64,000 nucleotides of DNA from NCBI RefSeq assembly GCF_000340885.1, contig NC_020291.1:4897001-4961000 (forward strand), in the 5' to 3' direction. Each line of letters opens with the position of its first letter. The first letter of the stretch is position 1. The DNA is from Clostridium saccharoperbutylacetonicum N1-4(HMT) (GTDB lineage Bacteria; Bacillota; Clostridia; Clostridiales; Clostridiaceae). The notes under the pieces were generated by a model, which ran no database searches, was not told where the DNA came from, and was given only the letters and a program-made list of their open reading frames with translations. This document shows positions 45,542 to 55,307 of this stretch, piece after piece. The position numbers were made by a program, and so were the translations under genes.

Positions 45542-46771
45542 TTAGTCTCCTACTTTTTTGCTTATATAGTCTTTAAAAGACATATGAATTGTCCCTTTAA
45601 TTTGAGCCCCCATACTGCAATTAATAAATTTTATCTCTTCATTTTCGAAAATTAGAGATTCTATTTTATTTTTAAACATCATATATCCCTGAGTTGTAGG
45701 TAACATACTTCCATTAACTCCTCGAACTTCTTTATTTTTATGATCATTTTTCACATTATCTTTGAAACCATATACTTTTTCAAAGGTTTCTGTATGAGAT
45801 TTCCCATCAATAAAAGCCAAATCTTGTCCTAGAAATATAATTTCCTTTGCATTACATTTTATTGCAATATCAATAGCCGAAACAGCTACTGTTCCTCTAG
45901 TTTTTATACTTATTTCATTTTCTTTTCCCGTATTGAATATAAATTTAGGACCATTATAAGAATTAACCGCCCATCTTGAAGCACTTGAAGAAAAGCATAA
46001 TGGTATATCCTCATTTTCATATCCTGCCAGTTGCATTCTCACAACTTCTTTTCCATCTAATATAACTATAGCATCTGGTTTTATACCATTACTCATTAAG
46101 GACTTTAATGAACTTCCAACACTTATTATATTAAATTTTTCTCTATGCTCCTTAACCAGGCATAATTCTAAATCTAATGATGGCCCAGCTGCTGTAACTA
46201 TATATGTTTTATTACTTTTTAACTCATTTATAAGCTCATCAATTGCGGGATAATTATGATTCATATTTTCTTTAAAATTATCATCTAACAGTTTATTTAA
46301 ACTTTCATCCTTCATAGATTTTTTAACTTCACAATAATCAAAAATCAAATTATAAAACTTCTCATTTTTCTCCTTAATAGTTTCTAATGAAGCCCTATGA
46401 ACAATTAGATCTCCAGTTAAATCTACAGCTTCTGAAAAATAATTATAGAAATCTTCAAATTTACTGTTAACTATTTTTACGTTATTACATTGAAAAATTT
46501 TCGGATTAAATTCTTCTGCATATTCAACCAATTCATCATTTAAATCAAAAACATATAAAGTTGCTTCATTATTCATATTATTTATGATTTCACTAATATG
46601 ATAGCCTAAACCTATGCCATATAATAAAATATTAGCTTTGTCCTTAATCAGTTCCATATTTTGTTGAATAAACTGTTTGCTTTCCTTAATAGGATCATAT
46701 TTACTATGTATATACTTATTATTAAATTTTGCAGTAACTAATCCACTCTTGCTTTTTTCAATATTCATCAT
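45542..46771 (-). CDS. Motility-associated factor (Maf), DUF115 glycosyltransferase
   Basis: 409 aa. The DUF115/MptE-like core has YIVTAAGPSLDLELCLVKEH, ISVGSSLKSLMSNGIKPDAIVILDG, FNTGKEN, and IIFLGQDLAFIDGKSHTETFEKVYGF. Maf proteins transfer pseudaminic or legionaminic acid to Ser/Thr of flagellin in the cytosol. Shares a 14-bp overlap with pseG, so co-translated with the sugar pathway. Shorter than the roughly 600-aa epsilonproteobacterial forms; this length is usual in clostridia. Confidence 0.88.
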   Translation of the reverse strand: MMNIEKSKSGLVTAKFNNKYIHSKYDPIKESKQFIQQNMELIKDKANILLYGIGLGYHISEIINNMNNEATLYVFDLNDELVEYAEEFNPKIFQCNNVKIVNSKFEDFYNYFSEAVDLTGDLIVHRASLETIKEKNEKFYNLIFDYCEVKKSMKDESLNKLLDDNFKENMNHNYPAIDELINELKSNKTYIVTAAGPSLDLELCLVKEHREKFNIISVGSSLKSLMSNGIKPDAIVILDGKEVVRMQLAGYENEDIPLCFSSSASRWAVNSYNGPKFIFNTGKENEISIKTRGTVAVSAIDIAIKCNAKEIIFLGQDLAFIDGKSHTETFEKVYGFKDNVKNDHKNKEVRGVNGSMLPTTQGYMMFKNKIESLIFENEEIKFINCSMGAQIKGTIHMSFKDYISKKVGD

Positions 46772-47801
46772 AATTCTTTCCTCTTATAATTCCATTAATT
46801 TCTTCTACCAAGCTCTCAACACCATATAAATTAACTAATGCTTTTTGCTTTTCAATAACATTCTCTCGTAACATTTCGTCTTCTATAAGTTCATTTAAAA
46901 GAACAAGCAAATTAATCTTCTCTATAGCTCGTATTTCAAAACATTCAAAAATCAAGTTCATTTCTTTCATTTTTTCAGCAACAAATTTTTGATTTTCTGC
47001 AAGAACTATTCCTATTGTAGGAACAGACATAGCAGCCAATTCATATAATGTTGACCCACATGCGCTTATTGCCACATCACATTTAAGCATTAATTGAGCC
47101 ATATTTACATTCTCATATATATAAATATTATTATGTCTTTTAGTTATATCTTGTATTTTCTCTATAAGTTCTTTATCAAAGGCACTTCCTATGACAACAT
47201 GTAATTTTTTATTGATATCTTTGATTTTTTCTAATATCTTTAAAGTGTTATTGTTATTATCCATACCACCTAAGGTCAAAAGAATATCTTGTATTTCTTT
47301 TTTTATTACTTTGCTTTTATATGCTTCTCTAAATTCATCTCTTATCATACAATATTGAGTTCCTAAAAATAATTTTGTACTTGAATTTATATTGTCTTCA
47401 TAATTTAAATCACGAGCATTTATATTTTGGTTTACTATAAAATCCACATCCATCTTACACTTATTAACATCATCAACATAACCAGTAAATCTAAAATATT
47501 TTTTTAATTTAATAAAATATTCTTCATCGATATCATAACTATCTGTAATAAGTACATCCGCATTATGTTTGGTTTGCATTTCAATAATTTCTCTAATATA
47601 ATCTTCTTCACTAATTTCAATTACCTTAAAGCTTTTTTCTTTTATCTTTTTTATACCTGCTTCAAACTTGTCACTAATTGAATTTCTGCATATAAATATA
47701 ACATCATTTGTCTTTTTTAATTCTTCACCTAAAACAAGCATTCTCATAACATGGCCGAGACCAATATCTTTCCCTCCATCAGCCCTAATAAAAATTTTCA
47801 T
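46758..47801 (-). CDS. pseG: PseG: UDP-sugar hydrolase of nonulosonate synthesis
   Basis: 347 aa. GT-B fold with N-terminal MKIFIRADGGKDIGLGHVMRMLVLGEEL (catalytic His in GHVMR), DSYDIDEEY, LLTLGGMDNNNNTLK, and AISACGSTLYELAAMSVPTIGI. PseG removes UDP from UDP-2,4-diacetamido-trideoxy-altropyranose ahead of condensation by PseI. ATG after AAGGTG. PseB, PseC and PseH are not in this window and may lie beyond its end or elsewhere. Confidence 0.9.
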   Translation of the reverse strand: MKIFIRADGGKDIGLGHVMRMLVLGEELKKTNDVIFICRNSISDKFEAGIKKIKEKSFKVIEISEEDYIREIIEMQTKHNADVLITDSYDIDEEYFIKLKKYFRFTGYVDDVNKCKMDVDFIVNQNINARDLNYEDNINSSTKLFLGTQYCMIRDEFREAYKSKVIKKEIQDILLTLGGMDNNNNTLKILEKIKDINKKLHVVIGSAFDKELIEKIQDITKRHNNIYIYENVNMAQLMLKCDVAISACGSTLYELAAMSVPTIGIVLAENQKFVAEKMKEMNLIFECFEIRAIEKINLLVLLNELIEDEMLRENVIEKQKALVNLYGVESLVEEINGIIRGKNYDEY

Positions 47802-47834
47802 ATATTCACCTTATTCTTTTTTGGTATTTTTAAA

Positions 47835-49811
47835 CTATTTAAAAATAGGACTATTTACTATGTCATTATACATGTTCACAAAGTATTTCTTAGTATCCAT
47901 CATGTCAGCTGCTCTAGCCTTTGCTTTCCTGCTCATTTCTAAATAAAAATCCTTATCTTCTTTACATCTAGTTGCCAAATCAATAAGTTCTTCATAGGTA
48001 TTACATATAAAAGCTTCATCTACTATTATAGATACATCTCCATGTCTTAGAGATAAAGCTGGCTTTCCTTTAAACATACATTCAACTGCTGAAGTTCCTC
48101 CGCCTTGTCTTCTTGGATTAATATACAAATCTACTAGTTCCACACATGCTAATATATCATTTTGAAAGCCAAGTTCCATAAAATTCTTCTGCAAATTCAA
48201 ATATTTTTTTCTATTTTCTTCACTAAGCTTATAATTTCCAATTGTAACTATAAAACAATCTTTACTTGCTAAATTATCTAAAACACCAAGAAATTCGTCA
48301 TCGATTTCATCATTTAATCTTCCACCTACGACTGCAATAACAAATTTCTCTCTTGGTATTTTTAATTCTTCTCTCATATATTCATGTCCTTGTGGCTTTA
48401 ATTCAAATGTAAACGGACATTCTATTATTGCATCCTTAGTATGTCCTTCATTAGCAATATATTCATAATCTGATTCCAAAGGTTTTCTTCCCATAATAAA
48501 AAATTGACCTTTATTCTTTGAAATAGAATAATTCCCTGATGTTGAAATTGTTGCCATTGTAATAATCTGTGCAGCTAAATCTGCGGTTATGCTAGAACCA
48601 CCAATATTTAATAATAAATATGGCTTTTCCTTCTTAATAAAATTTAATATATTAATGCACTCATTTTCATCTGGCATTAAACATTTTGGTTGATAAAAAC
48701 CAATTTCAATATCCTTATATTGCAAATTATTAAAATCACTATATTCTTCTACTACATTTCCTTTTGCTGATCCAAAAAATGGAACATCTCCTTTTGCCGT
48801 AATTAACTCTTTTGTATTGATTAGTATTACCTTTTTATTTAGATATTTACTTAAAATATAGCACCTATCTAAAACAGTTTTTGTTGGACCATGCTCCAGC
48901 TTTAATAGTTGACTTATAAAAACAACAATTACATCTTCATTTCTGTCATTCTTAGGAATAAACTCTAATTTTCCAACTGATTTTTTGAATTCATCAAAAA
49001 TAGAATCATAAATTTTATCTATTTTATATTTTTCTAAACTATTGCTTATTTCAGTATCTGTAAATCCTATTGATATTAGCTGATACATAATATAATATTT
49101 TTGATTTTTATCTATATTAGATTTTAACATTTCTTCAAGTAATTTATCCCCATATTCTTTAGCTTTAAAAGTAGTTATTAAAAAAGATCCCATGTAAATT
49201 TTAAATAATGTGTTTTGACTTTTAAAAGTATTTTTAAATAACTCTTTGAGTTCTTCTTTTCTATTTTCATCAAGACTAGTTATATATTGATTAGCTTTAT
49301 CTGATTGATCCCATATATTTGAATAATAATCAAAAAACTCATTCATATTCTCAAATAATTCTTCTGTGGCATTTATAAAATTTTTTACTCCTAAAATTCC
49401 AAAATGATTCACATTAGTATCCTTCAAAATTAAATATTCAAACTTAGTATTCCATTCTTTTATTGAATATAAATTGTTTGCATAATTATATATTTTGTAT
49501 TTTTCAATGGATGTTTCATTAATTTTAGTAAAAATAGAATTATCAAATATAAATGAATTATAATATAAAGTATATTGATTATATAAATTTAATATTAACT
49601 CTCCATTATTACTTATTATATTAATACTATACATTCTAATCTTTTCACCTAAAATATTATTTAATATATTTTCTAAATTAAATTCTTTAAAATCTTCTTC
49701 TAACAAATTATCAAATACATGTACTTCAAAATCGTCTTTTTCAAATTTTCCCAAATTTGAAATATAGCCTTCAGCTGAACCTTTATAAAATCCTAATAAT
49801 ATTTTTTTCAT
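47835..49811 (-). CDS. Large glycosyltransferase-like protein
   Basis: 658 aa from ATG 49811 (GGAG eight bases upstream). Residues 1-290 match nothing I know: alternating beta and Asn/Lys-rich helices. Residues 300-640 look like a GT-B enzyme: EDVIVVFISQLLKLEHGPTKTVLDRCYILSKYL, LLNIGGSSITADLAAQIITMATISTSG, FVIAVVGGRLNDEIDDEFL, and RQGGGTSAVECMFKGKPALSLRHGDV (sugar-nucleotide site). Lies between the PseI-type synthase and pseG, so it probably builds the flagellin glycan. Confidence 0.75.
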   Translation of the reverse strand: MKKILLGFYKGSAEGYISNLGKFEKDDFEVHVFDNLLEEDFKEFNLENILNNILGEKIRMYSINIISNNGELILNLYNQYTLYYNSFIFDNSIFTKINETSIEKYKIYNYANNLYSIKEWNTKFEYLILKDTNVNHFGILGVKNFINATEELFENMNEFFDYYSNIWDQSDKANQYITSLDENRKEELKELFKNTFKSQNTLFKIYMGSFLITTFKAKEYGDKLLEEMLKSNIDKNQKYYIMYQLISIGFTDTEISNSLEKYKIDKIYDSIFDEFKKSVGKLEFIPKNDRNEDVIVVFISQLLKLEHGPTKTVLDRCYILSKYLNKKVILINTKELITAKGDVPFFGSAKGNVVEEYSDFNNLQYKDIEIGFYQPKCLMPDENECINILNFIKKEKPYLLLNIGGSSITADLAAQIITMATISTSGNYSISKNKGQFFIMGRKPLESDYEYIANEGHTKDAIIECPFTFELKPQGHEYMREELKIPREKFVIAVVGGRLNDEIDDEFLGVLDNLASKDCFIVTIGNYKLSEENRKKYLNLQKNFMELGFQNDILACVELVDLYINPRRQGGGTSAVECMFKGKPALSLRHGDVSIIVDEAFICNTYEELIDLATRCKEDKDFYLEMSRKAKARAADMMDTKKYFVNMYNDIVNSPIFK

Positions 49812-49846
49812 ACTCACTTCTCCAAAATTATTAATAAATTTTTATT

Positions 49847-50899
49847 TCACCTTACTAAATCCCATTTCATTGGAGTTCCTTTTAATATGTTTTTTGAAGC
49901 CTTTTTCCCAATTATATCTTTTATATATTTTGTTTCCAAACCAAAGCCAGGTCTTATACTTCTAATATTCTCATCCGTAAATAATTCACCTTCTTTAACA
50001 TCTTTAACAACAAAAAGACTTCTCGAATGTTCCCTTGAATTAATTTGCTTTTGAGATAAATCATAAGTTACATTTCCAATTGCCTTTTCTACAATTCTAA
50101 TGCTATCTACCATTTCTTTAAATTCTTCTGGTTCCATAGAGAATTTTGAATCCGCTCCACCATCTGCTCTTCTTAAAGTCATATGCTTTTCAATAATTTG
50201 TGCCCCTATAGCTACACCTCCAACAGAAACAGCATTTCCCATAGTATGATCTGATAAGCCTACAACAACATCAAAAGTTTCTTTCATATTAGGAATTGTT
50301 TTTAAATTAATTTCTCCTACTGGTGCAGGATATGATGATGTACATTTTAGTAATGCCACATTTTCATTTCCCATTCTTTTGCAGGCATCAATAGCATCCT
50401 GAATATCACTCATTCTAGCAATACCTGTGGAAATTATTATTGGTTTTCCTTTTGATGCTATATATTCAATAAACGGAATATCATTTATTTCAAAGGACGC
50501 AATTTTATAAGCAGGCACATCCATTTCCTCTAAAAAATCTACTGATGTAAAATCAAATGGAGATGAAAAACATATCAAACCTTCCTCTTCAGCAATTTTT
50601 TTTAATTTAGGCTGCCATTCCCATGGGGTATATGCACCTTGATATAACTTATGTAAAGTAGTTCCATCCCATATAGTTCCTTGTTTAATTTGAAAATACT
50701 CATTATCACAATCAATTGTAATTGTATCTGGCGTATAGGTTTGTAACTTTATAGCATCGGCTCCTGCCCACGCCGCTTTTTTTATAAGTTCAACTGCTCT
50801 ATCAAAATCTTGATTGTGATTTGCTGACATTTCAGCTATTATAAAAGTTTTTTGTCCTTCACCAATTTTTACATTATCTATTTTAAAAGATTTGTTCAT
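49847..50899 (-). CDS. pseI: Pseudaminic acid / N-acetylneuraminate-type synthase
   Basis: 350 aa from ATG 50899 (GAGGTGG upstream). NeuB TIM barrel: FIIAEMSANHNQDFDRAVELI, ADAIKLQTYTPDTIT, KIASFEINDIPFIEYIA, LLKCTSSYPAP, GLSDHTMG. C-terminal SAF antifreeze-like domain (about 285-350: SRSLFVVKDVKEGELFTDENI, RPGFG). Condenses PEP with a 6-carbon amino sugar to give a nonulosonic acid. The EMSANHNQ form and nearby pseG favour PseI over NeuB. Confidence 0.9.
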   Translation of the reverse strand: MNKSFKIDNVKIGEGQKTFIIAEMSANHNQDFDRAVELIKKAAWAGADAIKLQTYTPDTITIDCDNEYFQIKQGTIWDGTTLHKLYQGAYTPWEWQPKLKKIAEEEGLICFSSPFDFTSVDFLEEMDVPAYKIASFEINDIPFIEYIASKGKPIIISTGIARMSDIQDAIDACKRMGNENVALLKCTSSYPAPVGEINLKTIPNMKETFDVVVGLSDHTMGNAVSVGGVAIGAQIIEKHMTLRRADGGADSKFSMEPEEFKEMVDSIRIVEKAIGNVTYDLSQKQINSREHSRSLFVVKDVKEGELFTDENIRSIRPGFGLETKYIKDIIGKKASKNILKGTPMKWDLVR

Positions 50900-51061
50900 G
50901 TTGTCCACCTCATCAAATTTATTCTATAATATTTAATATTTTAATTTTTTTTATACATACTTTTATTCACTAATTAATTATCGTTACATTAAATACTTTC
51001 TTTATTTTACTCATCTAATAGAATAAAAGTGTCTACGACTCTTTTAATTAATTATTAATTA

Positions 51062-51090
51062 AAAAGGCTAGTTAATAAAACTAACCTTTT
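51062..51090. terminator. Stem-loop terminator
   Basis: AAAAGGCTAGTT (51062-51073) pairs with AACTAACCTTTT (51079-51090), one mismatch, loop AATAA. The minus strand ends the stem in CCTTTTT, so it would stop transcription coming from the remnant zone before the pseI promoter region. Confidence 0.6.
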
Positions 51091-51149
51091 CAATTAAAAT
51101 CTATAAATTATTTCCTGAACTACTTCATAAATATAGTTATCTAAATTAA

Positions 51150-51539
51150 TTATATAATATTACTTTGAATAGTTTTATAAATTTCCTCATCTATTTTTAT
51201 ACACTCTTCTGATTCGCAATCACTTACTATAAGAGGATTATCTGCATCTATCCCCGCAAAGCTTATTTTCCAAATTAGGAATTTATTTTTCTCTTCTGTG
51301 GGATTCTTACCTATATATAATTCTCTAAATATTTCTTCAAATTTATCTTTTTTATTTATATCGTAATAAGTCTCCAACATTGAAATGAACAAACTTTTTC
51401 CAAATCTTCTTGGTCTTATAAAAAGCTTATAAGGTGCATATCTATCTAACAATTCTATAAATGATGTCTTATCAACATAAAGATAATTTTTCTTTCTTAA
51501 AACTTCAAAATTTAAAATTCCATAAGGTATTCTTTTCAT
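51150..51539 (-). pseudogene. Truncated AAA-ATPase-like protein (PF09820 type)
   Basis: 129 aa. The N-terminus is typical: IPYGILNFEVLRKKNYLYVDKTSF, then PYKLFIRPRRFGKSLFISMLETYYD (a Walker-A-like RRFGKS). Full proteins of this family (AAA-ATPase-like plus a PD-(D/E)XK nuclease domain) are about 500 residues or more. Here the frame stops shortly after FAGIDADNP, and the last 22 residues do not look like the family. Likely an internal deletion relic of a mobile-like gene. Confidence 0.75.
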
Positions 51540-51730
51540 AGCTTCCTTCCATAACTAAAAACATAACTATGGATTATTAATATTCTAGCAATAGATTCCG
51601 CCTATTTCATTATAGTCATTCTTATATGTATTCTATCATGTTTACGAGTATTTAAACATACTATATACAAAAATACAATAAGCACCAATGGCTATTTGTG
51701 CCACTAATTCTTATTGTAACGTAGTAATTA

Positions 51731-51996
51731 CTATAAGCTTTCACATAACTCTAAAGATTGCATAACTACAGCATCCATATTCATATAACTATAAGTACCA
51801 AGTCTTCCTAAGAAGTACACATTTTTAGCTGCATCTGCTCCCTTTTGATATAAGCTATAAAGATCCTTATTTTCAGGTTTTGGTATTGGATAATATGGCT
51901 CTCCATCTGCACGTGAAATTTCTTTCATTATAATAGTTTTATCACTTTTTTGTCCTGTAAAATATTTGTATTTAGTTATTCTAGTATAATCCTAAT
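51731..51996 (-). pseudogene. C-terminal fragment of UDP-galactopyranose mutase (glf)
   Basis: The open frame from about 51996 reads DYTRITKYKYFTGQKSDKTI then MKEISRADGEPYYPIPKPEN and FLGRLGTYSYMNMDAVVMQSL, which is the end of Glf (the FLGRLGTYKYxxMD motif near the FAD). A stop codon lies just upstream and the first 300 or so residues are gone. The ATG at 51928 is internal. It shows that a galactofuranose pathway once stood here. Confidence 0.85.
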
Positions 51997-52129
51997 TACT
52001 ATTATAATTAACTAATTATAATAAACTTCTTCTTGAGATAACAGAAAAGGGAATACTCAAAGCTTTCACTGCTCTAAATATTCCTTAATATTTTTACATA
52101 ATTATAATATTGTATTTAAATTATTTATA

Positions 52130-53056
52130 TTACTTACATCTAAGAAAATCATTTTCTCCTATTAATAATTTAAAAATATCATACTCTCTTAACCCACCTA
52201 TTGGAATTTGAGATAGTGCCCTAACATAACTCCCAAAATCACAACTACTTTTAAAATAAATAGATTTATTAAAATTTTTCAAACAAATAATACCATCTAA
52301 TTTTAACTCTTTATTATAAAATCCCACTTTATTTTTTATAGGTAATTCACTAAATCGTTTAGCATCATCATCATCATATATAGTTTTCTTAACAATATAA
52401 TTTTTGAAATTAAATCTTTTTACTCTCCTATCCCAAGCTTTTTTTGCTTCCTCAAAATTAGAATAATGATTAAAGTTTAGCCTAACATCACCAATACTTC
52501 CCATAGGAAAGTTTGTTCCATTTCCATCAGTAATTACCTTCAATGGTTGACTCAAATAATATTCTAAATTATTTAACAGCTTATAATAATCATCACATAT
52601 AGTTCCTCTTTCTGAATTATACATAATCGGAAAAAGATTTATAAAAGGAGAATTAAATGGTAAGCTTAATGAGTTATAAGTGCTTCCTCCCCAACAATCA
52701 TCTGATACTATACTTATATTACTCTTTAATATATGTATATATTTATCAAAGTCAAATAAATCATTTGATAAAGCATTATATCCTATTACTTTTTTATTAT
52801 CAACTCCTACATTTAATGCATTTTTTCTTATTTCTTCTTCGTAATCCTTATTAGCTATCAATAAATAGTCATACTCATATTCATTAATTTCCATAGGTAA
52901 TATTATCTTTTTTCCATCTAGATATGATATTGATTCTTTATATGATGAAACTAAAACAACAACTTGTATTTTGCCCTGCGATATATCTGATTTTAAATTT
53001 GCCATTACTCTATCATATTCTTTTCCAGTCCCCCAAATAATAACCTTGTAACTCAT
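52130..53056 (-). CDS. DUF1919 protein with N-terminal Rossmann-like module
   Basis: 308 aa. Residues 1-100 look like a small nucleotide-binding-type fold (KVIIWGTGKEYDRVMANLKS, YDYLLIANKDYEEEI). Residues about 112-300 are DUF1919: SIVSDDCWGGSTYNSLSLPFNSPFINLF and the marker FEEAKKAWDRRVKRFN. DUF1919 proteins occur in exopolysaccharide loci and are thought to be glycosyl- or acyl-transfer related, without proof. AAGGGGTGG before ATG. Confidence 0.75.
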   Translation of the reverse strand: MSYKVIIWGTGKEYDRVMANLKSDISQGKIQVVVLVSSYKESISYLDGKKIILPMEINEYEYDYLLIANKDYEEEIRKNALNVGVDNKKVIGYNALSNDLFDFDKYIHILKSNISIVSDDCWGGSTYNSLSLPFNSPFINLFPIMYNSERGTICDDYYKLLNNLEYYLSQPLKVITDGNGTNFPMGSIGDVRLNFNHYSNFEEAKKAWDRRVKRFNFKNYIVKKTIYDDDDAKRFSELPIKNKVGFYNKELKLDGIICLKNFNKSIYFKSSCDFGSYVRALSQIPIGGLREYDIFKLLIGENDFLRCK

Positions 53057-53197
53057 CTTTTACCACCCCTTCTTTAATACTATGTAAGCGTCAAAGAATC
53101 AACGCTTACAACTTAAACACAAAAAACAGATAAGATTTTATTTATTAGTTAATATTATCTGTTATATCTATAAATATCGTGCTCAACAATGCCTTAT

Positions 53198-53854
53198 TTA
53201 TTTTTCTATAATATCTTTTACTCTTTCGAAATCTTCAATTTTATCAACACTTAAATTAATATTTCTATTTTCATAATACGTACCTTCACCTTCTACATAT
53301 CCTACTTTAAATTCATCTTGATTATTATATATATATAACGTAACATGCTCTCTATATTGTTGGAATTCTTCATTTCCTATATTTTCTTCTGAGCAAATCA
53401 AATTATAGACTTTGTCCAAAGCTTCTTTTGAGAATACTTCAACATCAAATCCTCTTTGAAAGGTGTTAGGAACATCTAAACGCACATAATCATAATCGTA
53501 CATTAAAAATTTTGTAACTACATGATCTACTATTATAGGATTAATTAGCGGACAATCACCTGTAACTCTTACTATTATATCCCCATTATACTTATCGGAT
53601 ACTAACTTATATCTTTCTAATACATTATCTTCTGAACCTCTATAAACTTCAAATCCATAATTATCTACATATTCTGCTAGAGGGTTATTTATTTCCAATG
53701 TTGATGTAGCCAAAATAACTTCATCAATATATCTACTTTCTTTCAGTGAATTTAATGTATATGATATCATAGGTATATTATTTATTTTTTTCATAACCTT
53801 GCCTGGTAATCTTTCCGATCCCATTCTAGCTTGTACAATACATAATATTTTCAT
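53198..53854 (-). CDS. spsF: SpsF-like cytidylyltransferase
   Basis: 218 aa. Nucleotidyltransferase start ILCIVQARMGSERLPGKVMKKI (CTP-binding loop), VILATST, YRGSEDNVLERY, VRVTGDCPLINP and the FERVKDIIEK end. Family covers SpsF and CMP-nonulosonate synthetases. With PseG and PseI in the island it is the best candidate for activating the nonulosonic acid with CTP; this is inference. ATG after GAGGGGG. Confidence 0.85.
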   Translation of the reverse strand: MKILCIVQARMGSERLPGKVMKKINNIPMISYTLNSLKESRYIDEVILATSTLEINNPLAEYVDNYGFEVYRGSEDNVLERYKLVSDKYNGDIIVRVTGDCPLINPIIVDHVVTKFLMYDYDYVRLDVPNTFQRGFDVEVFSKEALDKVYNLICSEENIGNEEFQQYREHVTLYIYNNQDEFKVGYVEGEGTYYENRNINLSVDKIEDFERVKDIIEK

Positions 53855-53933
53855 AGTAGTCCCCCTCTTCCTAAATTTTCAAAACATAAGCAACAGTTAA
53901 TTAACAATTATACTACTTCAATTAAAACATCTA

Positions 53934-54608
53934 TTAATCATTAAAAATTATTTCTTTAATTTCATTTAAATTATATATAGTAAATTCAGCTTCGTACTTG
54001 CTATCTAATTTTGCATTTATATGATCTCCATATTCCCTAATAATCCTTACTGTATTTATCCCAATTTCTTTTGCTCCTATAAAATCTTTAGTTGGATTAT
54101 CACCAATATATACACATTCCTTAGGATTTACATTAAAGAACTTTATCATGTCAATATATGATCTTTTATTGGGTTTCCCAAATCCTTCTCCATAATCGTC
54201 AGTTACTATTATTTTATCTATAATCTTTTCCAATCCTAAAGATTTTATTTTTTCCCATTGCACCTTATTATAACCATCTGTTATAATTCCAGATTTTAAT
54301 TTGTTTCCTTTTATCCAATTTAATATTTCAATACTATCTTTATATAGTGCTAATTTAGGCTTAGCATCTCTATATATAGATACTAGTTTATTTACATCTT
54401 CATCAAACTTATTTTCTTCACATATTATATCAAAAATCTTACCTCTACCGTCTTTCTCGAGTATCTGCAAACATCTATCATATAAAAGTTCTATTGATAT
54501 ATTGTACTTGCTACTTAAATAAGTAGCAACCTCTCTAAATCCACCCAATACATAATTTTTCTCATAATATAATGTATCATCTAAATCAAAAATTAACACC
54601 TTAATCAT
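53934..54608 (-). CDS. HAD-superfamily hydrolase
   Basis: 224 aa. Motif I LIFDLDDTLYYEKNYV (D8, D10), motif II GIITDGYN, motif III Lys in FGKPNKRSY, motif IV YIGDNPTKDFIGAKEIGI. Helical C1 cap. Similar to YjjG/FCP1-like sugar phosphatases. Probably dephosphorylates a pathway intermediate such as a nonulosonate 9-phosphate. Confidence 0.85.
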   Translation of the reverse strand: MIKVLIFDLDDTLYYEKNYVLGGFREVATYLSSKYNISIELLYDRCLQILEKDGRGKIFDIICEENKFDEDVNKLVSIYRDAKPKLALYKDSIEILNWIKGNKLKSGIITDGYNKVQWEKIKSLGLEKIIDKIIVTDDYGEGFGKPNKRSYIDMIKFFNVNPKECVYIGDNPTKDFIGAKEIGINTVRIIREYGDHINAKLDSKYEAEFTIYNLNEIKEIIFND

Positions 54609-54638
54609 TTATTATTCCTTATCCTACTCAATTTTTAT

Positions 54639-55253
54639 TTAATCAAACAGAACTTTCCAATTTTTATCCTTATATGCCTCAAAGCATATCTCAATTTGTT
54701 TTTTTGTGTTACGTTCAACAGATAAAGTTGGTAATTCATCTAAATTAAAAAATTTACTATCACTAGTTTCTATGTTAGCCTCAAACTTCCCACCTATAAT
54801 ATTACATAGAACAAAGATCTTGCATACTCCATAAGCATATGGCGGAACATTATATTTTTTTCTATCTAAAATAGAAATTATTCTATCTGCTTCAACATCT
54901 AATCCAGCTTCTTCCTTTACTTCTTTGATCACGTTAGTTCTTATGGATTGATTTACATCTACCCACCCCCCTGGCAATGACCATTCCCCACTTGATGTTT
55001 CTTGAACTAAAAGAATTTTTTCTCCGCTAAATATTGCAGCTCTTGTATCAATTTTTGGAGTTTGATATCCAGTTTCGGAGCAAAACAAATCCTTTACTTT
55101 TTCAAGTGTTAATTCTGATTTGCTGCTCATTATCTCTGCAGAAATTTCTCTGATTCTTTGAAATCTGTCCCTATCAAAACTATTTTCTGAATAGGTCAAA
55201 CCTGCTTGTGCGATAAATTGTAGTTCAACTGCCAAATCTAGCAATTTGTCCAT
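54639..55253 (-). CDS. Nudix hydrolase with NUDIX_N_2 domain
   Basis: 204 aa from ATG 55253 (GAGGG ten bases upstream; alternative ATG 55262 and TTG 55274 sit too near it). N-terminal helical domain (about 1-70: FIAQAGLTYSENSFDRDRFQRI). Nudix box GGWVDVNQSIRTNVIKEVKEEAGL with the REXXEE-like KEVKEE at the metal site. Hydrolyses nucleotide-sugar or other NDP-X; ADP-ribose and CDP-choline are substrates of relatives. Confidence 0.88.
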   Translation of the reverse strand: MDKLLDLAVELQFIAQAGLTYSENSFDRDRFQRIREISAEIMSSKSELTLEKVKDLFCSETGYQTPKIDTRAAIFSGEKILLVQETSSGEWSLPGGWVDVNQSIRTNVIKEVKEEAGLDVEADRIISILDRKKYNVPPYAYGVCKIFVLCNIIGGKFEANIETSDSKFFNLDELPTLSVERNTKKQIEICFEAYKDKNWKVLFD

Positions 55254-55307
55254 TAATTTCATGCCCTCTTTCAAATATAATTTTATATTTGAGTATTTAT
55301 AATTAAC

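Noticed and set aside
51731..51928. 65-residue ORF as an intact small gene
   Set aside because: Homology to the end of Glf continues upstream of its ATG to a stop near 51997, so it is a fragment.
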